Source of the DNA: Taxillus chinensis
Taxonomy: Eukaryota > Streptophyta > Magnoliopsida > Santalales > Loranthaceae
NCBI GenBank assembly: GCA_023512835.1
Contig: CM042091.1
Span: 49,627,158-49,691,157, forward strand
DNA length: 64,000 nt
Reading direction: 5' to 3'
The position numbers were made by a program, and so were the translations under genes. Positions 1-10,988 of the stretch are shown here, one piece after another. Every line of letters starts with the position of its first letter. Positions within the stretch are counted from its first letter, which is position 1. Under the pieces are notes generated by a model that did no database searches, was not told the DNA's origin, and saw only the letters and a program-made list of their open reading frames with translations.

Positions 1-419
1 TTGTATGTTGATAAGCAAGTAAGAGGCAAGGTTTGAGCCCAATAGGGAGTGCACGTGAAAATGGCTTTTCACGTGCAAGTGAGATTTTTGCATGGGAGCC
101 TTCCTGATGTTGTTCCAAGGCTTGTGGTAAAATTTTAGAGCATTTGGAGGTGCCTGTGAGAAAGGCCTTTCTCACGTGCGGCCTCCACTACCCTTGTTTT
201 GTTGTTCGATCCTCTTTTGCTAAAGGACCTTGGTGAAATTATGAGTGCTTTGTCCTGTGTGGTTGCAAAAAGGTTGTAGTCTGTCATCAAAACTACGTCG
301 TTTTGATCTTGGGATTCATTTAATCAAAACTATGTCGTTTTGGGGTTTGAGTTGTCTATATAAAGAGGTGAAGGCTCCTTGTTTTAGGTTTAGGGTTCTC
401 TTCACTGCCTGCAGCCGTC

Positions 420-465
<46 letters not shown>

Positions 466-1624
466 GAAGGAAGGAAAGCTTCGGTCATGGTTGCCGCGGT
501 GGTGTTTCCGTGGCCGAACGGCGTTTGGCGTGGAGGCTAAGGCATGGAGGAATCTGTTGAGGTAGGGGTTGTCTTTCCTGGTCTGTTCTAGGGTTAGGCC
601 CTGTGGATATTTTGTAAAGTTTCTATTGTTAATGCTATAATACTTATATATAAATTCATATAGGTGTGATCTCCTATATGAATGTTGGTCTTCAATGGTA
701 TTTTGGTGTGATTCGATGTTGGGTGGGCGGTGCATGTTAAATATTCGATAAAATGCCTGTGTGAATATGTTTGTGTGAATATGCCCAGTATGTGTTTGAT
801 AATATTCCAGGACGGCTAGAATTGTGAGTTGGTAAAGGTGTGTATGCCAAGTGTTTGTTTTTATGCCTGAGTGGTTGGGTTTGTACATTTGTGAATGTGT
901 GCCTACCAAGTGTTTGGTTTTATGCCTGAGTGGTTATGTGTCTTGTGTTTTGTGAAACCCGGTGGTTGTGGAAGCCCGGGACTGTTCTTGGAACCCGGTG
1001 GGCTGTGGAAGCCCGGGATCTGCTCTTGGAAACCCGGTGGTTGTGGAAGCTCGGGACTACTCTTGGAGACTCGGTGGTGTGGAAGCCCGGGACTATTCAT
1101 GTGCTAGCCTTGTGTGGCTGTTTGAAATATTTGTTCTTGCTGATGGCTTACTATTATATTTGTATCACGACACCGCACTTGTACACACGGCATGTAGATG
1201 CTTTAGGAGCATGGGATGGGTTGGGGAGACATGATCCCTAGCGAGCCGTGGTTACTCACCCCTCCTCTTGTGATGTGTTTTCTTTCAGGAACCCACAGGC
1301 GTTAGGTGGAATCCCGAGGTGGAAGACTATATTTGCTTTATCGTTTCTTTTCGATTATGTTATTTTATGGAAATTGATGTAACCCCTGAGGGAAGGCATT
1401 GTAAAAGGATTTGGAATGTAATAAAGACATGTGTGGTTGTGAACATTTATTATGGCTTGAAGATTAATAAAGATATTTAATTTACATCTTTGTGATTATC
1501 AGTGGTGAATGTATACGTTGACCTGCATGAATATTTGTTTTGTACATCCACCCCACCGCCCACCGGGTTGGGTGTAGGGGAGTCACGAACCGGTTTCCTC
1601 GGGTTGGAAATTCGGGGCGTGACA
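1..1624 (+). mobile_element. L1-family LTR (chromovirus-like), left end cut by window
   Basis: The sequence runs into the canonical end ...GGGGCGTGACA at 1624 and matches, in reverse, the LTRs at 8076-9876 and 52770-54522. By comparison with them about 110 bp of its start lies outside the window. A TATA box (357-364) follows two palindromic ACGT motifs (about 289-345), and a GA microsatellite (about 422-455) lies in the transcribed part. A CACGTG inverted repeat sits at 51-76. It is either a solo LTR or a terminal LTR; no clear primer site follows 1624, so solo is more likely. Chromovirus assignment is inferred from the related copies. Confidence 0.75.
951..1101 (+). repeat. Minisatellite inside L1 LTR, about 4 units of 36-38 bp
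   Basis: Four imperfect units, each built as 'ACCCGGTGG..TGTGGAAGCCCGGGA' followed by a CTCTTG-like end, lie in the R/U5 part of the LTR. Other copies of this LTR carry unrelated repeat units at the corresponding place, so the segment is hypervariable. Confidence 0.75.
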
Positions 1625-3370
1625 AATTTGGTCTTGAATGGATGTCTACTTCTATCTTCATTTAAGGTTAACAACAAGGATTGAGGCCGACACCACCGTG
1701 GTTGACAACAATGACAACACAATCAGCTATGCCAACTCTCAACAACTCACATTGGGAATAACAATACTTACCGCTTAACGTGCTTCATGCTACCGATATA
1801 AATATCAAATTTCATTTTCGAAGGATGCTTGCGTTTCCCGACTGAAGTTGTTTAAGCTAACATGATTAAAACTTATATGATTAACCTTCTTAGGATTTCA
1901 TGATCTTGATTTTCACTCTCCACCACATGACAAATGCCGGTTCATTTAGATTGCTCTATTAACATGTATAGTTGAAGAAATGAAATGGGTTAGCTCGAAT
2001 GCCTGGTGGATGTACATACAATGGCGGTTTGATCAGCTTCCAAGTGTAGTTTCTTAAAAGGATAGACAGCACTTTCTCTAAGCAGGAAATGTCAACCGAG
2101 AGGATCGCACGATCTACGGGGGAGAAAATGCTTCATTAATTAACTAAGTAATACCCCCGTATATGTCTCATGACCTCTTTCCTAGCTATCTATCCGAGGG
2201 GGAGTCTTTCACCGAGAGGATCGCATGATCTAAGGGGGAGCAAAAGCTTCATTTTTTTCTTTTGTAATGACCCCCTATTATGTCTCGGATGCTCTTTCCT
2301 CTAAACTTTCACTTTCGGATCGACTAGACATGCATTGTTGAATCGGACTTGTGACATGTTTGGATGTTTTTCTTTTCTCAACCGTGCATTTTAATTGGAT
2401 AATCATCTGCTTGCTATTGACATGTGTTCGATTATCCATTTTCACTCATGAATCCTAATCTGGCCAAGTCATATAGAATTAATTAATCTTAGCTACCACT
2501 GTCAGGTATGAAGGATTCGCTATGTTGACCAAAATGAATTTATGTATTTATCATCTATCATATGCCTTTTCTTGATAAATTGATCATAATTCCTGTATAT
2601 GTCTTATTACTATTCTTTCATATGCATAAGTTCTATTTCCTTTTAGTTCGGATTATGATGTTTTTATTTTGACCATTTGTTCCATATCAGGTCTAACCCA
2701 ACCTTGTTAGTCTACTATTCCTTTAGTTTATTTTTCAAGCTACAGGTTCAGATTCTCTTTGCATTTCATTGCTCTATCTTGTTTGATGTCTCGGATTTGA
2801 AGTGTTGTGGTACTTTTTATTCCTTCGACATCAAGACAAGTAAAGGAATTACTCTTTATCAGCATTAAACTTCTACGGACGATCGATCGGTCATTCGGAT
2901 GTTCTTTTTATGAATTATTCTACTCCGAATGAAAGTCATTTTAATTCCTCCTGATTCTTTGAATTCTCAACACGCGATAACCCAAGTAATCATATTACAT
3001 CGCATATTTTTGAGGAGGGATAATGATGGTTCATTAAATACACATCTCGAGCCCGGCAATTGTCTTTTCAAAAATCCGGAAGTATGCATACAATTGTCAT
3101 TTTTTGAGTGGTTAGCACGGCCGCCACGTCATCGGTTTATTTTACGGCGCTAGTACATCAAGTCTAATGACATCGGATAGTCAGGCGGATCACTGTTCTT
3201 CTCGCTTAAACCCGATACCCGCTTGCTTCCACCGGAAAGAGTCCTATTTAAAATGCACTATCAAGTGACGCACGAGGCTATCATTCCCAAATTCTCAAAA
3301 CCCTAAATCCTCGTTGCTTCTTCCTTCTCCAAAGACTTCATTTCCTTTTCCTCAAATCCTACATATTACA
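1625..3370 (+). mobile_element. Internal spacer of SIRE-like Copia element
   Basis: No open frame is maintained here. A direct duplication with a step of about 116 bp is visible: 'accgagaggatcgca' blocks ending in GGGGGAG at 2095-2125 and 2211-2241. GGGGGAG tracts of this kind precede the polypurine tract in SIRE/Maximus elements. From about 3240 the sequence looks like an untranslated leader (a CTATTTAAA-like box, then AAACCCTAAATCC) running to an ATG at 3371. I assign it to the same element as 3371-7525 because no LTR boundary intervenes; this is inference. Confidence 0.4.
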
Positions 3371-5100
3371 ATGGCAGCCCAAGCTCTCTATGGCATTGTT
3401 CCTGGCCACCTGGTAGACTAGTCCGGAATATCCGATCCTCTAGCCTGGCTCGAAGAGGTTCACCAGCTCCTTGATTCCAAAGCAACCTCCTCACCTTAGT
3501 CTCTACCCCGGCTGATCTTCTCATCTCCGACATCCTTGCCTTCTATCAGCATTTCAACTCCAGGTGATGAGTCCATCATCTTTATGGTCCGAGGGAAAAC
3601 TATCAAGATCACACCTCGGGTGATCCGTGACGTCTTTGTCTTCCCGCTGGCAACAACTTCATGCCAAGCGCTCCTGCCATGGCTGCTTCCATGGGCTATA
3701 CAAACAAGGTGAAGGAGTACAAGATGAAGTCTTTTCAGGGCCCCCATCGTCGTATGGCCACTATATCGAGCTGGTGCCCACTGGCTCGCTCCACGACTCT
3801 AGACTCTGTCCCATATGATCTGCTCTTGGCGATGTACGCGGTTTTTGAGTCACCGCCACTTGATCGGGGCGTTTTCCTATTCCGGGTGTTGTGGAATGGG
3901 CAACGGAATTCGTCTTTTGAACGGATTCTATCTCGGATTTTCCGATACCTTCACCCCGCGCACTTCCAGAACGAACGGTGATTCCCTTCCCAGCGAACTT
4001 TTACTTCCGACATCTTACCGTAAATGGAACCCTCACCGTTCGTCACCCACCAGTCTCCCGTGCTCTTGTTCTTGTGTCGAGCAGCAAGCTAGTTCCGTTG
4101 GTGACCCAATTGCGAGCTCGGGTCATGAAGTTTGCTCTACTCCTCGGTCCTTTCACTCCCGCATCAGGTCTGTTGCCACTCTGGCACGATCCCGCGTTCA
4201 CCGCACGAGATTCGCGCTGACCCATCTACTGCTCGAGGCCCTCTCACTGCATTTCCATGAGGTTGTCCTCTCGGCTTCTCATGCTGCTGGTCCTGCTTCT
4301 CCTCCTACTACTGCTGCTACTTCGATGTCGCTACCGACGCTCCCGCACCCATCTCTCCGGTCAGCAGCCGTTGTCGTTGTTCTACCCGAAATCCCTATTT
4401 CTCATGCGGATGCTTCTCCAGCTCACTCTCCTGCCCCAAAGGACTACATCGACCATCTTTCCCCCCGACCTCCTTATCGACTAATAGCCGTGCTTTAGCC
4501 TCGCTCATACTACGGACATTCCCGAATCTACCCTCAGGGTGTATTACACTCAACACACCAAAACTCCAGGAGGATATGATCACGTGGAACCGTGCTCACG
4601 GCTTTTTGACGCTGTCCCTACTCCAGGCTACACTTCCTGCTGCTGCCTCGTCCGGACCTGCAGACGACGCATGGACTCCTATCCCTGCGGAGGTTGGTTT
4701 CTCCTATCCTGCGGATATTCCTACTATTAACCTCTCCGGTCATAGTGGATCTGATGCCCCTCCTACTACCGCGACAATGCACCACCACTATTCTCTCCGG
4801 CTGTCGCCGACTCCGCCCTCCGCACACCTGCTCCTCTTCATACGGGGGAGTCCTCTAAAGCTCCTTCCTTTGGCCTCGGGCGTGCCTCCTTTGCCACGAT
4901 TCTGTCCGAAGCCGCCTTCTCTGCCCAACTCGATCGACTTGCGGAGGACAATCGTCTTCGGACCCAGGCCATTGCTGATCGTGTCAAGGCCATTGGCGCC
5001 GAGATTCTTTCAGCTCTCTCCTCCTCCTCTCTCTCCATGGATCGAAGCTCGAGATGATTGCCACATCTCTTCAGGGCCTGTCTACTTCCGTCACGGACTT
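3371..5100 (+). pseudogene. Env-position ORF of SIRE-like element: PF20167-like N-terminal part and Pro/Ser-rich middle
   Basis: The frame opens at ATG 3371 with MAAQALYGIVPGHL and is broken by a stop after 16 codons and by several frameshifts. Around 3571-3660 it reads IIFMVRGKTIKITPRVI followed by a VFVFP-like motif. This resembles the 'VRG-W-pFspeaIn-llglp' pattern of the putative plant transposon domain (PF20167), often annotated in plant retroelements as envelope-like. About 4020-4200 holds VTQLRARVMKFALLLG. About 4250-5050 is Pro/Ser/Leu-rich in all frames. It lies after any pol region and before a polypurine tract and 3' LTR, the env-like slot of SIRE elements. No function can be claimed for so decayed a copy. 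Confidence 0.45.
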
Positions 5101-5379
5101 AACCCAAGTCGTGACTCGTCCCTACCGCTCTCATTGATATGCCGAACCGGGGGAGAAGTTATCCGATCCTTCCACTTCTTCCTGGCGATGCTTTTTACAA
5201 ACGGTGTGCCCTTGCTTTTCCTCCGGGCCTCCCGGTGCCTAAATGCAGCCGTTTCTCTGCGGCTAGACCAGCTCTCCCGATCTTGCTGCTCCTACTGCTG
5301 TTCCCTCCTGGCACTATCACCTTCCTCCCATCATACGCGGAGTTACATCCGGATGATGCCTGATGGGAGCATTCTTGCT

Positions 5380-6106
5380 GCTACAAAGGCCTATGCCTCC
5401 TCAATCGCCGAGCGGAGATGTGTGTCTATCTTGTCTCCCTTCGAACCTAACGACATTCGGACCTTGTTGTCTGAGGAGGGACAATTCTCCACCGATGACA
5501 TCGATAACTACTCCCTGGCCATAAAGATGGAAATGAGATTGTTCCCCTCTTTACTCGAGGAAGGCCATGATTTTGATATTATACCTTGTTGGGTTGAGGA
5601 CCGTTTCCTCCTGTGGACACCATTCTTACCTACATCAATGGTACAGTGAAAACAAGCAGACCTTGGAGAACTCTGTCTACCATCTTCATTCCTTACCGGG
5701 TCAACTCCCCACATTTCATGTTGAATGTACGTCGATCAAAGAGAAGTGAATCATGCTTATTGATTCTCATCAGGTTGTTAACCGTGAGATTAGAAAGAAT
5801 CAAATGAGGAGCCTCGTTCGAACTTTGTATGATGCAATTAGACGAGTACTCTTTATGAAGATTTGGATTTACCTCCTCTTGGTCAAGATGAAGTACTTAC
5901 GGGGACCATCCAGAACAAGAAGAATGTGCCTCAAGAGCCCGATGAAAACAATTTGTCGAGCCTTCGTCTTCTTCTTCCTGAAATCGGTTATTACATTTGA
6001 TGACAACTGGAATAATATCATCAAATTCACTAATAAGCAAACGATGAAGCTACGAGAGCATGCAGCAAGAATGATCTTTAAATATAGTAAGCCATATGTA
6101 CCATAA
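5380..6106 (+). pseudogene. Ulp1/C48-protease-like remnant in SIRE-like element (copy 1)
   Basis: One frame gives SILSPFEPNDIRTLLSEEGQ, then FSTDDIDNYSLAIKMEMRLF, then IFIPYRVNSPHFMLNV at about 5678-5728. After a one-base shift comes LIDSHQVVNREIRKNQMRSL at about 5756. This order fits C48 cysteine proteases: a 'WL.D..ID.y' helix, 'viPin...HW.L.v' with the catalytic His, and a '..DS' strand with the catalytic Asp. The residue after His is Phe rather than the usual Trp, and I see no convincing Gln or Cys motif downstream, so activity is unlikely. The second copy at 50100-50810 has the same order. The family call is by eye and needs profile support. Confidence 0.4.
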
Positions 6107-6240
6107 GTTTCATCTGTACTAAGGCTTAATGTATTCTTGCTGACATATTAAGTGGAAATGTTTTTTTTTTGTCTATCCTTAACTCTGTGTATTTCTTGCT
6201 GCCTAACCGGATCAGATTACAAAGGGTTTGGCATATCCAT

Positions 6241-6251
6241 ATTGGGGGAGA
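6241..6251 (+). other. Polypurine tract of SIRE-like element
   Basis: ATTGGGGGAGA lies one base before TGTTGG, the LTR start. This is the classic SIRE/Copia polypurine tract context and fixes the element's orientation as plus. Confidence 0.75.
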
Positions 6252-6252
6252 T

Positions 6253-7525
6253 TGTTGGATCAAACCTAGAATTTGGATTATGCAGATCAAACCCTATGTA
6301 ATTTGATTTAAGATGTTTCATGTTTATTCTAAGTCTGTGCAGAAGATAAAACTTTAATCCGGACCTGCTCTTGTAAGGACAAAGCTAAGGACAGGATACA
6401 TAATACTGATCCGGATCATCGTGAGTGTCGTCATTCACTTGGTACATAACCAAGTTATCATCCGGAGTAAGGATCCTTCGTGCAGAGTAATCACTTGACA
6501 AAACGACCAAGGAACCCGCGTCTAACTTTTGACTAAACCATGTCAAGTGATGCGGAGCAAGATTCCGAGTCTACAACTCGCACGGAGTAAGGGAGACTTG
6601 TTGCGGAGAACGAATCGAAGTTGTCACTCCACCAGACCGAGAAAATAAAGACCCGGACCATGGAATCCGAGTCTATCATTGATGCGGAGTAAGGATAACC
6701 GTTGCGGAGTAAGGGAAACTAATGCGGAGTAAGGAATCCGAATCAAGCGCTGATGCGGAGTAAGCATTCGTACCTACTCGATGCGAGTAAGGAAGCACCG
6801 ATACGAAATTAGTTATCCGAGTCCTTACTTCATGCTAAGTAAGGAAGCACTTGCACGGAACAAGGATTCCAGGACTATACCTATACGGAGTAAGCAACTA
6901 CCGACACGGAGTAAGGATCCGAGCTTCCTAGATACGGAGTAAGGAACCTTACTACGGACTAAGAATCCGTTGCTTCATCTTTTCCAAGCCACATTTAATG
7001 TTCAGCTCGTTGTATCCCGATGTAAGACAAACACATTGAAGATCTAAACCGTCCTACACGTGGAACACTCGGAGATGTGGACACAATCTCAAATGCAATT
7101 GGAATCAAGCAAAGTAATTCAATACACTTATGCTTCCAACATTTCGAGCTTCACATCCGTAGCGGTTAAAGCGAAGTATAGAACTTAATGTCACACGGTG
7201 CTTGGGAAATACGGTTCCAAGAAAGATTCCCAGGAATGTCTATAAATACTAAACTGTGTATATTCATATAAAATGAGTGTAAGCTAATAGAGATTATCAA
7301 CGCCGGTGTGTGTGATCGTAAAATTGAGTGCTATTGTAATCAGCTATAATTGCTGCTCATTTTTGTTGTAATTATCATCGAGATAATAAAACAAAATACT
7401 TCCACTATCCTGGTTATTTTCCGCACCGATATTACATCTTTTAACCAGATTGTGCTATACCTGTGTGAAGAAAGAGTTTCGATTAGAGCCTATTCACCCC
7501 CCTCTAGGCTCCTAGGGACCAACTA
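6253..7525 (+). mobile_element. 3' LTR of SIRE-like Copia element (copy 1)
   Basis: The LTR starts TGTTGGATCAAACC after the polypurine tract and ends near CCTATTCACCCCCCTCTAGG...GGACCAACTA, an end typical of SIRE/Maximus LTRs. The right end is approximate because the expected ...CCAACA is mutated to CCAACTA. About 6470-6990 holds many copies of a (T)GCGGAGTAAGG motif. A terminal mRNA region with CTATAAATAC lies near 7240. The 5' LTR of this element is not in the window. Confidence 0.75.
6470..6990 (+). repeat. CGGAGTAAGG motif array in SIRE LTR
   Basis: The decamer CGGAGTAAGG and close variants recur at irregular spacing, separated by short variable stretches such as CCGAGTC and CACTTG. The same array is at 51170-51670 in the second copy. 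A related motif occurs in the unrelated Tat-like solo LTR near 42780-43000. Confidence 0.75.
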
Positions 7526-7627
7526 GCTTATTGCCTCCAGCAGGCTGTCCCGCACCTGGACCTTCATAAACGAGATGACTCATCGACCATCGCCCCGAGA
7601 CGCACGCGTCGCTCTCCTCGGTAGCAT
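7526..7627 (-). pseudogene. L1 gag, N-terminal fragment (copy 1)
   Basis: Read on the minus strand from ATG at 7627 it begins MLPRRATRASRGDGR and then meets a stop; the second copy (52321) begins MPPRRVTRASGTMADESS. An MPPRR start is common for gag of plant chromoviruses. It lies about 430 bp downstream of the primer site of the same minus-strand element. The frame is cut off at the SIRE LTR end near 7525, so gag, protease and pol of this L1 copy are missing. Confidence 0.5.
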
Positions 7628-8060
7628 TTTTACTACACGAAGTAAGGAATACTATCGTTAAAACGCATTCGAGATCTATTGAGCCTCACTACCACTACCC
7701 CATAAGTTCAATTATTACATGGCATTACGGACATTACACACATTCAATTCTCATTAAATCACAAGCACACGGCTCAATAACACAAGTACGTCTCCTTGTA
7801 TCAAGTTATCACAAAAATCAGAGTTTGCACAATTAAAATGTATCTTTTTCCTTATCACTTACAGGTTTATCACAATTATCCAAAACAAATGCAACTAGTG
7901 CCCTAATGTCAATGCATGCAAATCCTACCACAGACTGGACTACCCCAAGTACACCTTAAAGGCTCAAAGAGGACCATGTTGATCAGGCATGTCCCTCTAG
8001 GCTCCTCCAAAGGACTCAAGATAACCAGATCCGCCCACTACCCTAGGCCAACTAGACCAT
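7628..8060 (-). mobile_element. L1 5' leader (untranslated), copy 1
   Basis: This is non-coding sequence between the L1 primer site and gag start, minus strand. No ORF of note is present. It is retained with few differences in the second copy at 52322-52754. Confidence 0.55.
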
Positions 8061-8072
8061 GCTCCGATACCA
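8061..8072 (-). other. Primer binding site, initiator Met tRNA type (L1, copy 1)
   Basis: On the minus strand TGGTATCGGAGC follows the LTR end (…GTGACA) after three bases. The plant initiator tRNA-Met primer site is TGGTATCAGAGC, so one base differs. It shows that 8076-9876 is a 5' LTR of a minus-strand element. Confidence 0.8.
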
Positions 8073-8075
8073 TAT

Positions 8076-9091
8076 TGTCACGCCCGGATTTCCAACCCGA
8101 GGAAATTGGTTCGTGACTCCCCTTTACCCACTCAATGGGTAGGGGTTAGGATTAATTCCACACAGGACTTTACGCACATCCGCAATAAAACATTCACAAA
8201 GACAAAATCATATTATTAATTTCAAACCACAATAAATGTTTACAAACCAAACATCTTTATTACATTCAAAACCCTTTTTACAGTCCTTCCCCACTGGGAC
8301 ATTATTTTCTCCAAAATAACATAATTGAAAAGAAATAAAGTACGGTATTCCACCTTGGGTTTCCACCTAACGTTTGTAGGTTCCTGAAAGAAAACACATC
8401 ACGGTAGGAGGGGTGAGCAACACAACCAAGTAGGGATCAAGTCTCCCAAATCCATCCCATGCTCCTAGCATTTACATGAAGTCGTGCTCAAGTGCGGTGT
8501 CATGGTAATATTATATAAACAGGTATAATCAACATTAAAAAACATGTCAATACAAACAAGCCACAATGGCAAGCATAACCACAGCCACGGCCACACAGGC
8601 TCCACATCCACGGCCATACAGGCTTCCATAACCATAGCCATACAGGCTCCACGGCTACACAGGCCCACGTCCACAGCCCACATAGGCTCACAATCCGCCA
8701 CACAGGCTCCACAACTAGCCACACGGGCTCTCACAATCAGCCACACAGGCTCACAATCACCCTTACAAGCACAAGACACCGATAAGCATTTACATGACAT
8801 CATCTAACACATGAAATCTATAATCATCACACATATCACAATTAACATATCCATATATTAAATTCACAACCAAAACTCTCCTGGAAACCCCAAAGTTTCT
8901 CCTCACGGCCCTACCGCAGAACTAATCCTAACGAATCTAACCACGAGACGAACAACGCAGATGCCCCAACGGCCCCAGGGTCCTCTGCCCCCGAGAACGA
9001 ACCCGAAACCCCTCGACTCCGGACTCAACATCATATCCAAACAAATTATGCCATTGAAGGCCCATTCATATAGGAAGTCACACCTATATGG

Positions 9092-9166
<75 letters not shown>

Positions 9167-9876
9167 AACAATCCATGATTCACCTACCACAGGGGCTAAC
9201 CCCGGAATGGATACCAAGAAGAGACGAACCCCAACCTCAAGAAGATCCTCCTTGCTCGGCTCCCACGCTAGACGTTGTCCACCCACGCGAATCACCACAG
9301 GAGCGATCAGGAGATCCTCTCTCTCTCTCTCTCTCTCTCTCTGCGATGGCCGCAGCGACTAACAACAAAAACCCTAAACCTAAAACAAAGAGAGCTCCTC
9401 CTTATATAGACCTCACTTATCAAAATGACGTAGTTTTGATAAATGAAACATGCCACAACCTTCCCACATCTACATAGGACAAAATACCCATAAATTGAAC
9501 ATGGCCCTTTAAGAAAATATGATCAGCATAACAAAATGAAGAAGACGGTGCAAAAATATGGTTACACGTGACAAAGACCATTGTCACATGCAAGCTCCAA
9601 ATGCCTTAGGATTTTGCCACAAGCTTTAGAACTAAGTCTAGAAGGCTGCCATGCAAAAACATTACCGCACGTGACAAGCCATTATCACGTGCATTGTCAC
9701 ATGCACCCTCTAAAAGTGCCCTCTTGGGCTCATCTCTTGCCACATGCTTGCTCATTAATAAACAAGACGTTCTAGCTAATGAGTGTGGGAATAAAACTCC
9801 CAAAAAAACCGACAATTTTCACCCAAAAGGCATAACCGTGACTAACTCCTCACATCCGAAAACACGGGTCATTACA
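8076..9876 (-). mobile_element. L1-family 5' LTR, complete (copy 1)
   Basis: It is bounded by TG...CA (plus strand TGTCACGCCCGG ... GGGTCATTACA), 1801 bp. On the minus strand a palindrome (about 9420-9440) precedes the TATA box (9402-9408), followed by AGGTTTAGGGTTTTTG and a GA tract. Also present are a minisatellite of 'CCACACAGGCT' units (about 8575-8760), (CA)n(TA)n at about 9095-9163 and (TC)n at about 9318-9342. It interrupts the minus-strand Athila-like internal region on its right. Confidence 0.85.
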
Positions 9877-10255
9877 TGATGTACCTGGCTCTTCATTTAT
9901 TTAAGCTTCGTCAGGAGAGAATAAAAAGTGAGGCGATGGTTGGCACCGCCTTGGAACCAAGTAAGTGGTCGCAAAAGTGATAAGTTGCATCATGCGGACA
10001 CTTTCTCCGATACGAGCAACTTTATTGCTCTTTACCTTTTTGGAGGGAGTAATCTGGAGGCATATCCCTGAACTATCTTGCACACTTGAAAAACAAACAA
10101 AAATAAAGAGTATAAAGATAATAGAGAAGAAATTTTACCTAAATTGGGTTGCCTCCCAAAAGCGTTTCTTTAAGGTCATTAGCTAGACCTTGTCAAACTA
10201 AGCTCAACCATCGCATGGTAATCCTTCATCCTAGCAAAGATACACTTGAGTTGTC

Positions 10256-10507
10256 TCATAAACCACAACAATAGGATGAAGTACTTGCTGTATGCGACCG
10301 CTTGAACTCCTGGCTTAAGTGCGGTTTGGGATGCACCATCACGAACTTGGTATCTTCCTCTTTCTCATTATTATGATAGACAGGCATCACAAAATCCACA
10401 ACCGCCACAAATATGTCAATTGTGATGTGTGGTTTCTCACTTGAACCTTCCACCTCAAGCACATCCTTCTCATTGATGAAAATTGATGATTCCCAAGTGG
10501 TTTCCAC
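10256..10507 (-). pseudogene. Short acidic frame in Athila-like element
   Basis: The frame reads KVETTWESSIFINEKDVLEV and continues to EEDTKFVMVHPKPHLSQEFK, about 83 codons, with no ATG at its start, so it is an internal piece of a longer lost frame. The second copy at 54900-55148 keeps it with few substitutions. I do not recognise a domain. Confidence 0.3.
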
Positions 10508-10988
10508 TTTCTTAAGAACAGGTAGCTTTAGGTCTTGACTAAGCTAGTAAAATCTTCAAGGGATATGTATTCATCATCATCATCATCCCAAATTATAGAA
10601 GGGTTAAGCTCAAATAATTTTTGCATTGGCATAGCTATGGTGGCTTGCCCTTTTGCTTTAAAAAGGTCTGAATTTGAATGTCTCTTCTTCTTGGAAAGTG
10701 TAGCGACCTTGTATTAGTGAATTGTTGGTTTGCCTAATTATCGTTTCCCAATGTGAGCTTTGACTATGTAGCTTGCTTACATCCTGGTATACTAACATCA
10801 ATGGAAGTTGATCCAAGATCATAATAATAGGGCTGACCTTCATTGACAAAATTAACCTTAACCCATTGTAACAGTCGTCCTAATCCTTTGCAACAATCAG
10901 AGAGTTTGCAATCTAATGCGATTCATTATAATTTTCGAAGGAAAATCCATCTGCAACACTATAAATATCTCCCTTCATTACATCCTGG

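Noticed and set aside
245..909. Open frames over the GA microsatellite on both strands
   Set aside because: They lie inside an LTR, start at non-ATG codons or consist of Arg-Glu or Ser-Leu repeats from the microsatellite.
4257..4498. Leu-rich frame as a membrane protein
   Set aside because: The stretch is open in several frames at once, overlaps the decayed env-position ORF and is derived from CTC/CTG-rich sequence.
1..9876. LTRs at 1-1624 and 8076-9876 as the two ends of one element
   Set aside because: They are in opposite orientation, and the second has its own primer site on the minus strand facing 8061; they belong to separate insertions.
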